A stretch of 64,000 nucleotides of DNA from Rhodobacteraceae bacterium HTCC2083 (GTDB lineage: Bacteria > Pseudomonadota > Alphaproteobacteria > Rhodobacterales > Rhodobacteraceae), in the NCBI GenBank assembly GCA_000156115.1, contig DS995276.1, positions 2,132,226 through 2,196,225 on the forward strand, in the 5' to 3' direction. The notes under the pieces are model-generated. The model was not told the DNA's origin. It worked only from the letters and a program-made list of their open reading frames with translations, and made no database searches. Made by a program: the position numbers and the translations under genes. Below are positions 33,373 through 41,626 of the stretch, in pieces; the stretch's first letter is position 1; each line of letters starts with the position of its first letter.

Positions 33373-34581
33373 ATGAAAAGAAAGACATTTTTGAAGAGCC
33401 TTGTCGGCGCAGCTGCGATTGCTGCGGTTGGCTTGCCTGCACTTGCGGAAGACACGATCAAGATTGGTGAGATCAACCACTACAAGCGTCTCGCTGCGTT
33501 TGCGGGGCCTTACAAGCTTGGTATCGAGATGGCGCTGGAAGAGGTTAACGCCGCTGGTGGTGTGTTGGGCAAGCCGCTTGAATTCATCTTCCGCGATGAC
33601 CAAGGAAAGCCGGGCGAAGCGGTGAAAATCGCTGAAGAACTGATGACGCGCGAAGGCGCTGTGATGCTCACGGGCACGATCCTGTCTAATGTGGGTTTGG
33701 CGATTAGTTCGCTCGCGGCGGAGAAGAAGTACGTCTATCTTGCGTCCGAGCCGCTCGCAGATGCGATCACTTGGTCTAAGGGCAATGACTATACGTTCCG
33801 TTTGCGCTCTTCCACATATATGCAAGCAGCGATGTTGGCTGAGGAAGCCGCAAAGACTGATGCAATCCGCTATGCAACCATTGCGCCGAACTACGCGTAC
33901 GGCAAAGACGCGGTCGCTGCGTTTAAGAAAGCTTTGACCAAGCTTAAGCCCGAAGTGGAGTTTGTGGCAGAGCAGTGGCCCGCGTTGTTCAAGATCGACG
34001 CAGGTGCAGAAGCGCAAGCGATTGAGCGAGCAAAGCCAGATGCGATCTACAACGTAACCTTTGGTGGTGATCTTGCGAAGTTTGTTCGGGAGGGCGGCAC
34101 ACGTGGGCTCTTTGAAGGGCGTAATGTCTATGGCCTTTTATCTGGTGAGCCTGAATATATGGATCCACTTGGTGATGAAGCACCTGAGGGCTGGATTGTG
34201 ACAGGCTACCCTTGGTCCGAAATCACTGAAGGATCGGGCAAAGTTTTCGTTGATGCGTATATGGCGAAATACGACGATCACCCGCGCATCGGATCGTTGG
34301 TGGGCTACATGACGGTGCAATCTATCGTGGCTGTTCTTGAAAAAGCAGGCTCTACCGACAGTGAAGCGATCCGCGCCGCGTTTGCAGATCTTCCTGTAAG
34401 CACGCCCGTTGGTGACATAAAGTTCCGCTCGCAAGATCATCAAGCGACGATGGGCGCATACGTTGGCACAATCGCTTTGAAAGATGACAAAGGCACGTTG
34501 GAAAGCTGGGTCTATAAGGATGGCGCTGATTACACGCTGTCTGACGAGGAAGTCATGAAATTGCGCGGTTCTGGTAACTAA
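33373..34581 (+). CDS. branched-chain-type ABC transporter substrate-binding protein
   Basis: 402-residue periplasmic receptor of the LivJ/LivK type (type I fold). A signal peptide is visible (KRKTFLKSLVGAAAIAAVGLP, cleavage at ALA/ED) followed by IKIGEINHYKRLAAFAGPYK. The ribosome site AGAGAGGAAAAG is strong. First gene of the importer that continues with a fused permease and two ATPases, behind the Rieske gene. Members of this family also bind aromatic acids, so a pyridine carboxylate or methylated derivative is plausible here; this is inference from context. Confidence 0.92.
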   Translation: MKRKTFLKSLVGAAAIAAVGLPALAEDTIKIGEINHYKRLAAFAGPYKLGIEMALEEVNAAGGVLGKPLEFIFRDDQGKPGEAVKIAEELMTREGAVMLTGTILSNVGLAISSLAAEKKYVYLASEPLADAITWSKGNDYTFRLRSSTYMQAAMLAEEAAKTDAIRYATIAPNYAYGKDAVAAFKKALTKLKPEVEFVAEQWPALFKIDAGAEAQAIERAKPDAIYNVTFGGDLAKFVREGGTRGLFEGRNVYGLLSGEPEYMDPLGDEAPEGWIVTGYPWSEITEGSGKVFVDAYMAKYDDHPRIGSLVGYMTVQSIVAVLEKAGSTDSEAIRAAFADLPVSTPVGDIKFRSQDHQATMGAYVGTIALKDDKGTLESWVYKDGADYTLSDEEVMKLRGSGN

Positions 34582-34609
34582 GCGCACGAACTTTTTAAAA
34601 AACTCTTCA

Positions 34610-34642
34610 CGCGGCCCACATATGTGTGGGCCGTGGTTTCTT
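34610..34642 (+). terminator. hairpin between binding-protein and permease genes
   Basis: CGGCCCACA and TGTGGGCCG form a perfect 9-bp stem around TATG (34612-34633), followed by TGGTTTCTTATTT. It lies about 30 bases after the binding-protein stop. It should act as a partial terminator or mRNA stabiliser, giving more receptor than permease. Confidence 0.6.
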
Positions 34643-34661
34643 ATTTCCTAAAGGTTAAGTC

Positions 34662-36521
34662 ATGGGTCTCTTTATCGCGCAAATCCTTACAGGGCTCGCC
34701 AATGCGAGTGCGCTGTTCATGGTCGCCTCTGGTCTTTCGCTGATTTTTGGTGTCACGCGCATCGTGAATTTCGCGCATGGCTCTTTTTATATGTTGGGCG
34801 CGTATGTCGGCTATTCCTTCATGCAGGTTTTGCCCGGTGCTTGGGGTTTTTGGACATCAATTTTGCTTGCGGGGCTTATCGTTGGACTTATCGGGATCGT
34901 CGTGGAAATGCTGGTCTTGCGGCCCGTCTATAAAGCGCCTGAGCTCTTCCAACTCGTCGCCACATTCGGTGTGATCCTTGTGATCCAAGATCTTACGCTG
35001 CTCGTTTGGGGGGCAGATGATTTCTTGGGCCCGCGCGCGCCGGGCCTTAAGGGCATCATTCGGATCATGGGGGAGCCCATCCCAAAATACGATCTCGCGC
35101 TGATTGCTTTGACGCCCTTTGTCGCCTTCGCTTTGTGGTGGTTGATCACTAAAACGCGCACAGGGATTCTGGTTCGCGCAGCCACGCAAGATCGCGAAAT
35201 GGTCGGCGCGTTGGGCGTGAACCAAGCGTGGTTGTTCACAGGTGTTTTCTTTCTGGGTTGCGCTCTTGCGGGTCTTGGCGGCGCGGTACAATTGCCCAAA
35301 GGTGGTGCTGATTTGTTAATGGATTTCAATATTCTCAGCGCGATTTTCGTGGTCGTGGTGATTGGCGGCATGGGGAGTTTGCCCGGCGCATATGTGGCTG
35401 CTGTTTTGATTTCTGTTCTCAATGTGTTTGGGGTGAATTACCTGCCGCAATCCACGCTTGCTTTGATGTTCGTTGTTATGGTCGTCGTGCTGATTTTCCG
35501 CCCGTTCGGCTTGTTTGGGCGCGAAGAAGTTGCGGGTGAGCATGGCCAAGTCGGCGAACCTGAACGTCCTATCAAACCCGCAGGGCAGAGCGCACGGATG
35601 ATCGTGATGCTGGGGTTGGGTCTGCTGGCACTTTTGCCGCTGGTGGGCGATAGTTTCATTCAAGTTCTTATCACTGACATCGCGATTTTCTGTCTCTTCG
35701 CCGCATCTTTGCATTTTCTCTTGGGGCTTGGTGGACTTGTCTCATTTGGGCATGCAGCATACTTCGGCGGCGGCGCTTATGCAGCGGCGCTACTTGTAAC
35801 GTACGCAGGCACGCCGATGGAGCTAGCGCTGATCCTTGCTCCGCTTGCGGCGGGTCTCACGGCCATCATTTTCGGCTGGGTCTGTCTGCGCCTGACCGGC
35901 GTTTATTTCGCAATGCTAACGCTTGCCTTTGCGCAGCTTCTTTGGTCGCTGGTCTTCCAATGGGGCGATTTCACAGGCGGTGACGATGGCCTTGTGGATA
36001 TTTGGCCGTCTGAGTGGGCGTCGGGGACGACGACATTCTATTACCTCGCGCTGGTGCTCTGCATCGGTGGGATCATCATACTGCGCCATACCGCGCATTC
36101 GCCTTTCGGCTACGCGTTACGCGGCGCGCGGGACTCGGCACGCCAAGCAGAAGCGACGGGCATCAACACCAAGCATGTGCAATGGGTTGCTTTCGGTTTC
36201 GCAGGGGCGATGGCGGGGATCGCGGGAGGGCTGTTTGTCTTCTCCAAAGGGTCAATCTTCCCAAATGAATTAGAAATCGCGCGCAGTTTTGATGCGTTGA
36301 TTGTCGTTTTCCTTGGTGGGGTTAAAACGCTCGCAGGGGGCGTCGTAGGTGGGGCAGCGCTAGAGGGTGCAAAAGACTACATCACGCGCTTCGAATACTG
36401 GCGCTTGCTCTTGGGCTTGCTCATCATCTTTGTCGTGATTCTTGCACCGGACGGCATTGCAGGAACTTTGCGCAAATGGGCCGAGAAGATTGGCCTTATG
36501 AAGCGGGAGGATCGAGTATGA
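34662..36521 (+). CDS. fused branched-chain-type ABC permease (LivH-LivM)
   Basis: 619-residue fusion of the two permease subunits normally encoded apart. Residues about 1-290 are LivH-like (GLSLIFGVTRIVNFAHGSFYM) and about 315-610 LivM-like (HFLLGLGGLVSFGHAAYFGG, GVYFAMLTLAFAQL). A charged linker near residues 285-310 joins the halves. The ATPase contact loops (EAA-like) are visible in both. It overlaps the first ATPase gene by 4 bases. Together with the two ATPases it forms one inner-membrane importer. Confidence 0.92.
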   Translation: MGLFIAQILTGLANASALFMVASGLSLIFGVTRIVNFAHGSFYMLGAYVGYSFMQVLPGAWGFWTSILLAGLIVGLIGIVVEMLVLRPVYKAPELFQLVATFGVILVIQDLTLLVWGADDFLGPRAPGLKGIIRIMGEPIPKYDLALIALTPFVAFALWWLITKTRTGILVRAATQDREMVGALGVNQAWLFTGVFFLGCALAGLGGAVQLPKGGADLLMDFNILSAIFVVVVIGGMGSLPGAYVAAVLISVLNVFGVNYLPQSTLALMFVVMVVVLIFRPFGLFGREEVAGEHGQVGEPERPIKPAGQSARMIVMLGLGLLALLPLVGDSFIQVLITDIAIFCLFAASLHFLLGLGGLVSFGHAAYFGGGAYAAALLVTYAGTPMELALILAPLAAGLTAIIFGWVCLRLTGVYFAMLTLAFAQLLWSLVFQWGDFTGGDDGLVDIWPSEWASGTTTFYYLALVLCIGGIIILRHTAHSPFGYALRGARDSARQAEATGINTKHVQWVAFGFAGAMAGIAGGLFVFSKGSIFPNELEIARSFDALIVVFLGGVKTLAGGVVGGAALEGAKDYITRFEYWRLLLGLLIIFVVILAPDGIAGTLRKWAEKIGLMKREDRV

Positions 36522-37297
36522 GTGCGGTTCTTGAGGTCAAAGGATTGAGCAAAGCGTTTGGCGCAATTCAAGCGGTAGATGATGTTTCGTTTGAGCTTCA
36601 AAAAGGCGAGTTGCTGGCGCTGATCGGTCCGAATGGTGCAGGCAAAAGCACGTGTTTTAATATGCTTATGGGGCAACTCAAATCGTCTGCTGGGACGGTG
36701 ACCTTGAACGGCAGAGACCTTAAGGGATTGAAACCACGCCAGATTTGGCGGCTTGGGGTCGGGCGCACGTTTCAGATTACGGGGACGTATGCGTCGATGA
36801 CAGTGATCGAGAATGTGCAGATGGCGCTGATCTCGCATCATAAGAAGATCTATTCACTTTTGCCCCGCGCGTATCAGATGTACCGCGATGAGGCGATGGG
36901 ATTGCTCGAGCTCGTGGGGATGGCGGATCAATCGGAACGTCACTGCGCGGTGCTCGCGTATGGTGATCTCAAGCGCCTCGAACTGGCGATTGCGCTAGCG
37001 CACAATCCGACGCTTTTATTGATGGATGAACCCACCGCCGGCATGGCCCCCGCCGAGCGGATTGCGCTGATGCAGCTCACTGCTGATATCGTGGATAGTC
37101 GCGGCGTGAGCGTTTTGTTTACAGAGCATGACATGGACGTCGTTTTCGCCCATGCGCACCGTGTTATGGTCCTTAATCGTGGTGCTTTGATCGCGAATGG
37201 TTCTGTCGATGACATCCGCAATGACGACCGTGTGCGAGAGGTTTATCTTGGTGGCGGCACGCTCTTTAAGCACGACGGGGAGAGCGCACATGCTTGA
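36518..37297 (+). CDS. branched-chain-type ABC ATPase (LivG-like)
   Basis: 259-residue ATPase. Walker A GPNGAGKST lies at residues 37-45, and Walker B LLLMDEPTAGMAP follows. The signature appears as LAYGDLKRLE, a common LivG-type variant. The C-terminal tail shows the family's VREVYLG ending. Start at ATG 36518, with GGGAGG 6 bases upstream and a 4-base overlap with the permease; a longer frame from 36476 is not used. Energises the importer with the second ATPase. Confidence 0.93.
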   Translation: MSAVLEVKGLSKAFGAIQAVDDVSFELQKGELLALIGPNGAGKSTCFNMLMGQLKSSAGTVTLNGRDLKGLKPRQIWRLGVGRTFQITGTYASMTVIENVQMALISHHKKIYSLLPRAYQMYRDEAMGLLELVGMADQSERHCAVLAYGDLKRLELAIALAHNPTLLLMDEPTAGMAPAERIALMQLTADIVDSRGVSVLFTEHDMDVVFAHAHRVMVLNRGALIANGSVDDIRNDDRVREVYLGGGTLFKHDGESAHA

Positions 37298-37991
37298 AAT
37301 CAAAGGCGTGAACAGTTTCTACGGCAAGGCGCATGTTTTGAATGACCTGAGCTTTGATGTCGAACGTGGGCAAGTGGTAGCGCTCTTGGGACGCAATGGG
37401 GCGGGCAAAACGACGACGATGAAATCTGTGATGCAGCTTGTTGTGCCGCAAACGGGGTCGGTGACGTACCAAAGCGCTGACATTACGCGTATGCCACCGC
37501 ATAAAGTCGCGAAGATGGGCCTGGGTTATGTCCCTGAAGAGAGGCGCATTTTCACCGACCTAACCGTGATGGAGAACCTTGAAGTCGGGCGTCAGCCCGA
37601 GCGCGAGGGGACGGTTACATGGTCCGAAGATATGCTGTTTGATATGTTCCCCAACCTGGCGGAGAGACGCACCAATCGGGGCAAAGAGTTATCGGGAGGC
37701 GAGCAACAAATGCTGACTATTGCGCGTACGTTGATGGGCAACCCAAGCCTCATTCTTCTGGATGAGCCGTCCGAGGGTATTGCGCCCGTGATTGTCGAAG
37801 AAATGGCACGGGTCATTTTGCGTCTTAAAAAAGACGGGTTGACGGTGCTTTTGTCTGAGCAAAACTTACACTTTGCGCAGGCCGTCGCCGACCGTGTTGT
37901 GATCATTGAAAGTGGTACGGCGAAATACAAAGGCACCCTTGCGGAACTGAACGCGCAGCCAGAGGTGCGCGACACTTATCTTTCGGTTTGA
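37290..37991 (+). CDS. branched-chain-type ABC ATPase (LivF-like)
   Basis: 233-residue ATPase, the LivF partner. Walker A GRNGAGKTT lies at residues 34-42, signature LSGGEQQML and Walker B LILLDEPSEGIAP follow, and the short C-terminus is typical of LivF. The start ATG at 37290 lies within the end of livG (8-base overlap) after GGGGAGAG. Last gene of the importer. No terminator hairpin with a U-run follows. Confidence 0.93.
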   Translation: MLEIKGVNSFYGKAHVLNDLSFDVERGQVVALLGRNGAGKTTTMKSVMQLVVPQTGSVTYQSADITRMPPHKVAKMGLGYVPEERRIFTDLTVMENLEVGRQPEREGTVTWSEDMLFDMFPNLAERRTNRGKELSGGEQQMLTIARTLMGNPSLILLDEPSEGIAPVIVEEMARVILRLKKDGLTVLLSEQNLHFAQAVADRVVIIESGTAKYKGTLAELNAQPEVRDTYLSV

Positions 37992-38138
37992 AGCACTTTC
38001 AACACCTTGTCGCCGAGCGATCACGAAATTTCGAGCGGCTCTTTAAACGCCAATATTCGCACCTATCTTCATTGTCAGAGACGCCAAACTTGGAACCTTT
38101 GGTATCCCTTGACTGTCCCTCGTTCCACACTTTGCGCC

Positions 38139-38187
38139 CCGGGTGTCCCTCCCGCGGGCGTATTTTTCTTTTGAAATCTGCTTAGAA
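38139..38187. repeat. intergenic repeat with CCCGCGGG palindrome and TATTTTTC
   Basis: GGGTGTCCCT then the 8-base palindrome CCCGCGGG (38151-38158), followed by CGTATTTTTC and TTTTGAAA. It resembles intergenic modules that I recall in Rhodobacterales genomes (a CCCGCGGG core then a TATTTTT run). It is a likely relative of the elements at 12824 and 48122, though the match is loose. It lies between livF and the CoA-binding gene. The remainder of the gap holds nothing clear. Confidence 0.4.
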
Positions 38188-38204
38188 TTAGCGTGAATAC
38201 TCAC

Positions 38205-38672
38205 ATGACATATCCTGACGCCTTCCTAACAGACATTCTCAACCGTACCAAAGTGGTCGCCGTCGTGGGCGTGTCTACCAACCCAGTGCGTCCCAGCTAC
38301 TATGTGGCGCGCTATCTCGGCCTCAAGGGATATACGGTCATCCCTGTGAACCCGGTCTATGCAGGGGGCCAATTGTTCGGGCAAATAATCCGTGCAGATT
38401 TGAGCGAGATAGATGAACCCATTGATATGGTAGATATTTTTCGTCGCTCTGAACATGTTCCTGCGATTGTGGATGAAGCATTGGAGCATCTTCCCAATCT
38501 CAAAACAATCTGGATGCAAATTGGTGTGGAGCACGCCGAAGCCACGGCCAAGGCTGAAGCGATTGGATTGGATGTTGTGCAAAATCGTTGCCCAAAAATC
38601 GAATATCAGCGACTGTTTGGTGAATTACGCATGGGTGGCTTTGCCACGGGCGTCATTTCTTCCAAGCTATAA
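38205..38672 (+). CDS. CoA-binding protein
   Basis: 155-residue protein with a succinyl-CoA-synthetase-like CoA/nucleotide-binding Rossmann fold (YccU/CoA_binding_2 family). The loop VAVVGVSTNPVRPSYYVARYL lies near residue 17, with VIPVNPVYAG and VDIFRRSEHVPAIVDEAL following. The start ATG 38205 (MTYPDAFLTD) is chosen by homology; GTG 38193 is an in-frame alternative and neither has a good ribosome site. The cellular role of the family is not settled. Upstream of ftsH but separated by 150 bases holding a promoter-like sequence. Confidence 0.85.
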   Translation: MTYPDAFLTDILNRTKVVAVVGVSTNPVRPSYYVARYLGLKGYTVIPVNPVYAGGQLFGQIIRADLSEIDEPIDMVDIFRRSEHVPAIVDEALEHLPNLKTIWMQIGVEHAEATAKAEAIGLDVVQNRCPKIEYQRLFGELRMGGFATGVISSKL

Positions 38673-38696
38673 TCCGCCCATTTTTCGCTGAAACTC

Positions 38697-38723
38697 CCTT
38701 GAAACAGTGAATTGAGCAATTTA
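38697..38723 (+). promoter_or_regulatory. possible heat-shock (sigma-32) promoter for ftsH
   Basis: CCTTGAAA followed about 14 bases later by CAATTTA resembles the alphaproteobacterial sigma-32 pattern (CTTG then C-Y-T-A-T-x-T). It lies 126 bases upstream of the ftsH start. ftsH is heat-shock induced in many alphaproteobacteria. The -10 match is weak. Confidence 0.3.
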
Positions 38724-38738
38724 GCTGCCCGCGTTTCA

Positions 38739-38766
38739 TTGAACATCACCGCGATGTGACTATTTT
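38739..38766 (+). promoter_or_regulatory. sigma-70-like promoter upstream of ftsH
   Basis: TTGAAC at 38739-38744 and TATTTT at 38761-38766 with a 16-base spacer, 57 bases upstream of the ftsH start. Good fit to a housekeeping promoter. Both boxes are within the only long non-coding space before ftsH. Confidence 0.45.
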
Positions 38767-38822
38767 AGTTTCAAAGGCGACGTGCTAGGGCACGCGTCAA
38801 AGATATATCAAGGAGAGTGTCG

Positions 38823-40736
38823 TTGGGTAACGCACGCAATATCGCCTTTTGGGTCGTTCTGTTCCTTCTGGTTTTGGCTTTGTTCAATCTGTTCAGTGGC
38901 AATAACGCCAATCTTCAGAGTCGCGAGCTAAGCTATTCTGAGTTTGTATCTTCCGTAAACGGAGGCGGTGTGAGCAATGTGACGTTGGACGGCGAACGCA
39001 TTCGGTTCCGTGGATCCGATGGTGCCGACTACGTAACGATCAAGCCGGCGGACGCTAATGTCTCTGAGTTTCTAATCGAGCAAAATGTCGCGGTCCGCGC
39101 AGAGCAGCAAGAACAGTCCGGCTTTCAGACATTTATTCTCTCGCTTCTGCCTTTCCTTTTGTTAATCGGCGTGTGGGTCTATTTCATGAACCGTATGCAG
39201 GGTGGCGGCAAAGGTGGCGCGATGGGCTTTGGCAAATCCAAGGCGAAGATGCTTACACAGAAAGAGGGTCGTGTGACCTTTGACGATGTGGCGGGCATTG
39301 ATGAAGCCAAGGAAGAGCTCGAAGAGATCGTTGAGTTCCTGCGCAATCCCCAGAAGTTCTCGCGTCTTGGCGGCAAGATCCCGAAAGGGGCTTTGCTAGA
39401 GGGCCCTCCCGGAACAGGTAAAACGCTACTTGCGCGTGCAATTGCAGGTGAAGCGGGTGTACCGTTCTTTACAATCTCTGGTTCCGACTTCGTTGAGATG
39501 TTCGTTGGTGTGGGTGCATCCCGCGTGCGTGATATGTTTGAGCAGGCGAAAAAGAACGCGCCTTGCATTGTATTTATCGACGAAATCGACGCGGTAGGTC
39601 GCCATCGTGGCGCTGGCTATGGCGGTGGTAATGATGAGCGTGAGCAAACGTTGAACCAACTTCTCGTTGAGATGGACGGTTTTGAAGCCAATGAAGGCGT
39701 GATCATCATTGCGGCGACGAACCGTAAAGATGTGCTTGATCCCGCTTTGCTGCGTCCAGGTCGTTTTGACCGTCAGGTGACTGTGGGCAATCCAGATATC
39801 AAAGGTCGCGAGAAAATCTTGCACGTGCATGCGCGCAAAACGCCCCTTGGTCCTGACGTCGATCTGCGCATCATTGCGCGTGGTACTCCAGGTTTCTCCG
39901 GTGCCGATCTTGCGAACCTTGTGAACGAAGCGGCGCTAGGTGCAGCGCGCGTTGGCCGCCGTTTTGTGGCAATGGAAGATTTTGAGAGCGCAAAAGACAA
40001 GATCATGATGGGTGCTGAACGTCGTTCTATGGTCATGACAGATGATCAGAAAGAGATGACGGCCTATCACGAGGCAGGTCACGCGTTGGTGGGAATAATG
40101 CTGCCGAAGTGCGATCCGGTTTACAAGGCGACGATTATTCCACGTGGCGGTGCGCTTGGTATGGTGATGAGCTTGCCTGAAATGGATCGCCTCAACATGT
40201 TCAAAGATGAATGCCACCAGCGTTTGGCCATGACCATGGCGGGTAAAGCGGCTGAAATCTGGAAATACGGTCCAGAAGCCGTCTCCAACGGGCCTGCGGG
40301 CGACATTATGCAAGCGTCGGCTTTGGCGCGTGCGATGGTGCTGCGTTGGGGCATGTCAGAGAAGGTCGGTAACATCGACTATTCTGAAGCTGCGGATGGT
40401 TATTCTGGTAGCACGGGCGGTTTCTCGGTCTCTGCGAACACTAAAGAGATGATCGAGGAAGAGGTCCAGAAGTTCATTCAGGACGGTTACGAGTGGGCCG
40501 TGAAGATCATCACCGAGAATGAGACAGAGTTTGAACGTCTCGCGCAAGGTCTGCTTGAGTATGAAACGCTCACGGGTGATGAAATAAAACGTGTGATGAA
40601 TGGTGATGCGCCAACATCTGGACCGGATGAAGACGACACCCCAGATCAAGGGTCTGCACCTAGTGTGACAGCCATCCCGAAGACCAAACCGCGGGCCAAG
40701 CCCTCGGGCGGGATGGAACCTGAACCCTCTGCATAA
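38823..40736 (+). CDS. ftsH: ATP-dependent zinc metalloprotease FtsH
   Basis: 637-residue membrane protease. Two N-terminal helices (about 8-24 and 103-121) flank a periplasmic domain. The AAA+ domain has GPPGTGKT (194-201), FIDEIDAVG (251-259) and the second-region RPGRFDR. The zinc site is HEAGH (416-420). Start taken as TTG 38823 ([10 protein letters not shown]), since AAGGAG lies 7 bases upstream; the GTG at 38817 would leave no spacer. Degrades misassembled membrane and regulatory proteins such as heat-shock sigma factor. Followed by a terminator. Confidence 0.95.
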   Translation: MGNARNIAFWVVLFLLVLALFNLFSGNNANLQSRELSYSEFVSSVNGGGVSNVTLDGERIRFRGSDGADYVTIKPADANVSEFLIEQNVAVRAEQQEQSGFQTFILSLLPFLLLIGVWVYFMNRMQGGGKGGAMGFGKSKAKMLTQKEGRVTFDDVAGIDEAKEELEEIVEFLRNPQKFSRLGGKIPKGALLEGPPGTGKTLLARAIAGEAGVPFFTISGSDFVEMFVGVGASRVRDMFEQAKKNAPCIVFIDEIDAVGRHRGAGYGGGNDEREQTLNQLLVEMDGFEANEGVIIIAATNRKDVLDPALLRPGRFDRQVTVGNPDIKGREKILHVHARKTPLGPDVDLRIIARGTPGFSGADLANLVNEAALGAARVGRRFVAMEDFESAKDKIMMGAERRSMVMTDDQKEMTAYHEAGHALVGIMLPKCDPVYKATIIPRGGALGMVMSLPEMDRLNMFKDECHQRLAMTMAGKAAEIWKYGPEAVSNGPAGDIMQASALARAMVLRWGMSEKVGNIDYSEAADGYSGSTGGFSVSANTKEMIEEEVQKFIQDGYEWAVKIITENETEFERLAQGLLEYETLTGDEIKRVMNGDAPTSGPDEDDTPDQGSAPSVTAIPKTKPRAKPSGGMEPEPSA

Positions 40737-40742
40737 GTGTTA

Positions 40743-40774
40743 AAACCCCGGCCAAGCGTCGGGGTTCTTCTTTT
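40743..40774 (+). terminator. rho-independent terminator of ftsH
   Basis: AACCCCG at 40744-40750 pairs with CGGGGTT at 40760-40766 around a 9-base loop and is followed by CTTCTTTT. It lies 8 bases after the ftsH stop. Confidence 0.8.
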
Positions 40775-40879
40775 GGGGTGGAGTGCACGGGTGCCGTTGA
40801 TCCCAGCTATCACATATTCTGGATTGATTGCCTGCGGTCTCTGCGCCAAAACAGAGCAAGACACACAAAGGAGAGCGTC

Positions 40880-41464
40880 ATGCCTGCCCTGAAACCCACC
40901 GACTACTTTGCAACTGTGCTCTGGCTCGGGTCGGTGAAAGACAGCGAAGCGGATTTACGTTCTGATCCTACTACTGATATGCCGCTCACTTTCGCGGGCT
41001 ATGCGGCAGAAGGTCATGCAACGCTGACGCGTCCTTCATGCAGTCGCGTTAAACAACAGTATCCGCGATATACAGAGATCAAAAATACCCGCCAGCTTTC
41101 GATTATCTCCCAAGAAGAGCTGGATCTTATCGCCGCTGATATGGGTCTTGAAGCCCTCGCGCCACATTTGATAGGTGCCTCGGTTGTGATCGAGGGCATC
41201 CCAGATTGGAGCCATGTGCCCCCTTCCTCCCGCCTCGTGGGCGAGGGTGGCCCTGGTCTGATCATCGACATGGAAAACAGACCCTGCCATCTGCCCGTAC
41301 CATTTATCGAGGCTGAAAATCCAGGCCTTGGCAAAAGCTTCAAAACCGCTGCGAAAGGGCGTCGCGGTGTCACCGCTTCGGTTGAGCAGGAAGGCGTTTT
41401 GCAGATCGGAATACGCTTGCGTTTGCACATCCCAGATCAGCCCAGCTGGGCAATGCTCGATTAG
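40880..41464 (+). CDS. MOSC domain-containing protein
   Basis: 195-residue protein with MOSC-type features: TRPSCSRVKQQYPRYTEIKN at residues 52-70, then RQLSIISQEEL, an EGIPDWSHVPPSSRL stretch and GRRGVTASVEQEG near the C-terminus. The domain is found in molybdenum cofactor sulfurases and related enzymes, and Cys residues such as that in NRPCHLP (near 137) may bind metal or sulfur. Start ATG 40880 follows AAAGGAGAG; the longer frame from 40778 runs through the terminator region and is rejected. It might be linked to the Mo enzymes downstream; the family's precise function is unknown. Confidence 0.82.
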   Translation: MPALKPTDYFATVLWLGSVKDSEADLRSDPTTDMPLTFAGYAAEGHATLTRPSCSRVKQQYPRYTEIKNTRQLSIISQEELDLIAADMGLEALAPHLIGASVVIEGIPDWSHVPPSSRLVGEGGPGLIIDMENRPCHLPVPFIEAENPGLGKSFKTAAKGRRGVTASVEQEGVLQIGIRLRLHIPDQPSWAMLD

Positions 41465-41475
41465 CGACATCCAGA

Positions 41476-41496
41476 GCTGCATTTGAGACATGCAGC
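41476..41496 (+). other. stem-loop GCTGCAT-N7-ATGCAGC after the MOSC gene
   Basis: Perfect 7-bp stem with a 7-base loop starting 12 bases after the MOSC stop. No U-run follows, so termination is uncertain; an operator for the formate dehydrogenase operon is the alternative. Confidence 0.35.
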
Positions 41497-41626
41497 CCCA
41501 TACGCGACTCACTATACACCGCTTTTTCGTCATTTCCTGTCTTAAATCGGCGATTGTATGCGACTGTATGGCGTAGGAATGATCCAACGAATCCAGCATG
41601 TTTAATGCTGCTTAGGGGGATCACTT

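Noticed and set aside
36476-36517. Longer start for the LivG-type ATPase
   Set aside because: It lies within the permease gene, and ATG 36518 has GGGAGG and the 4-base overlap typical of these operons.
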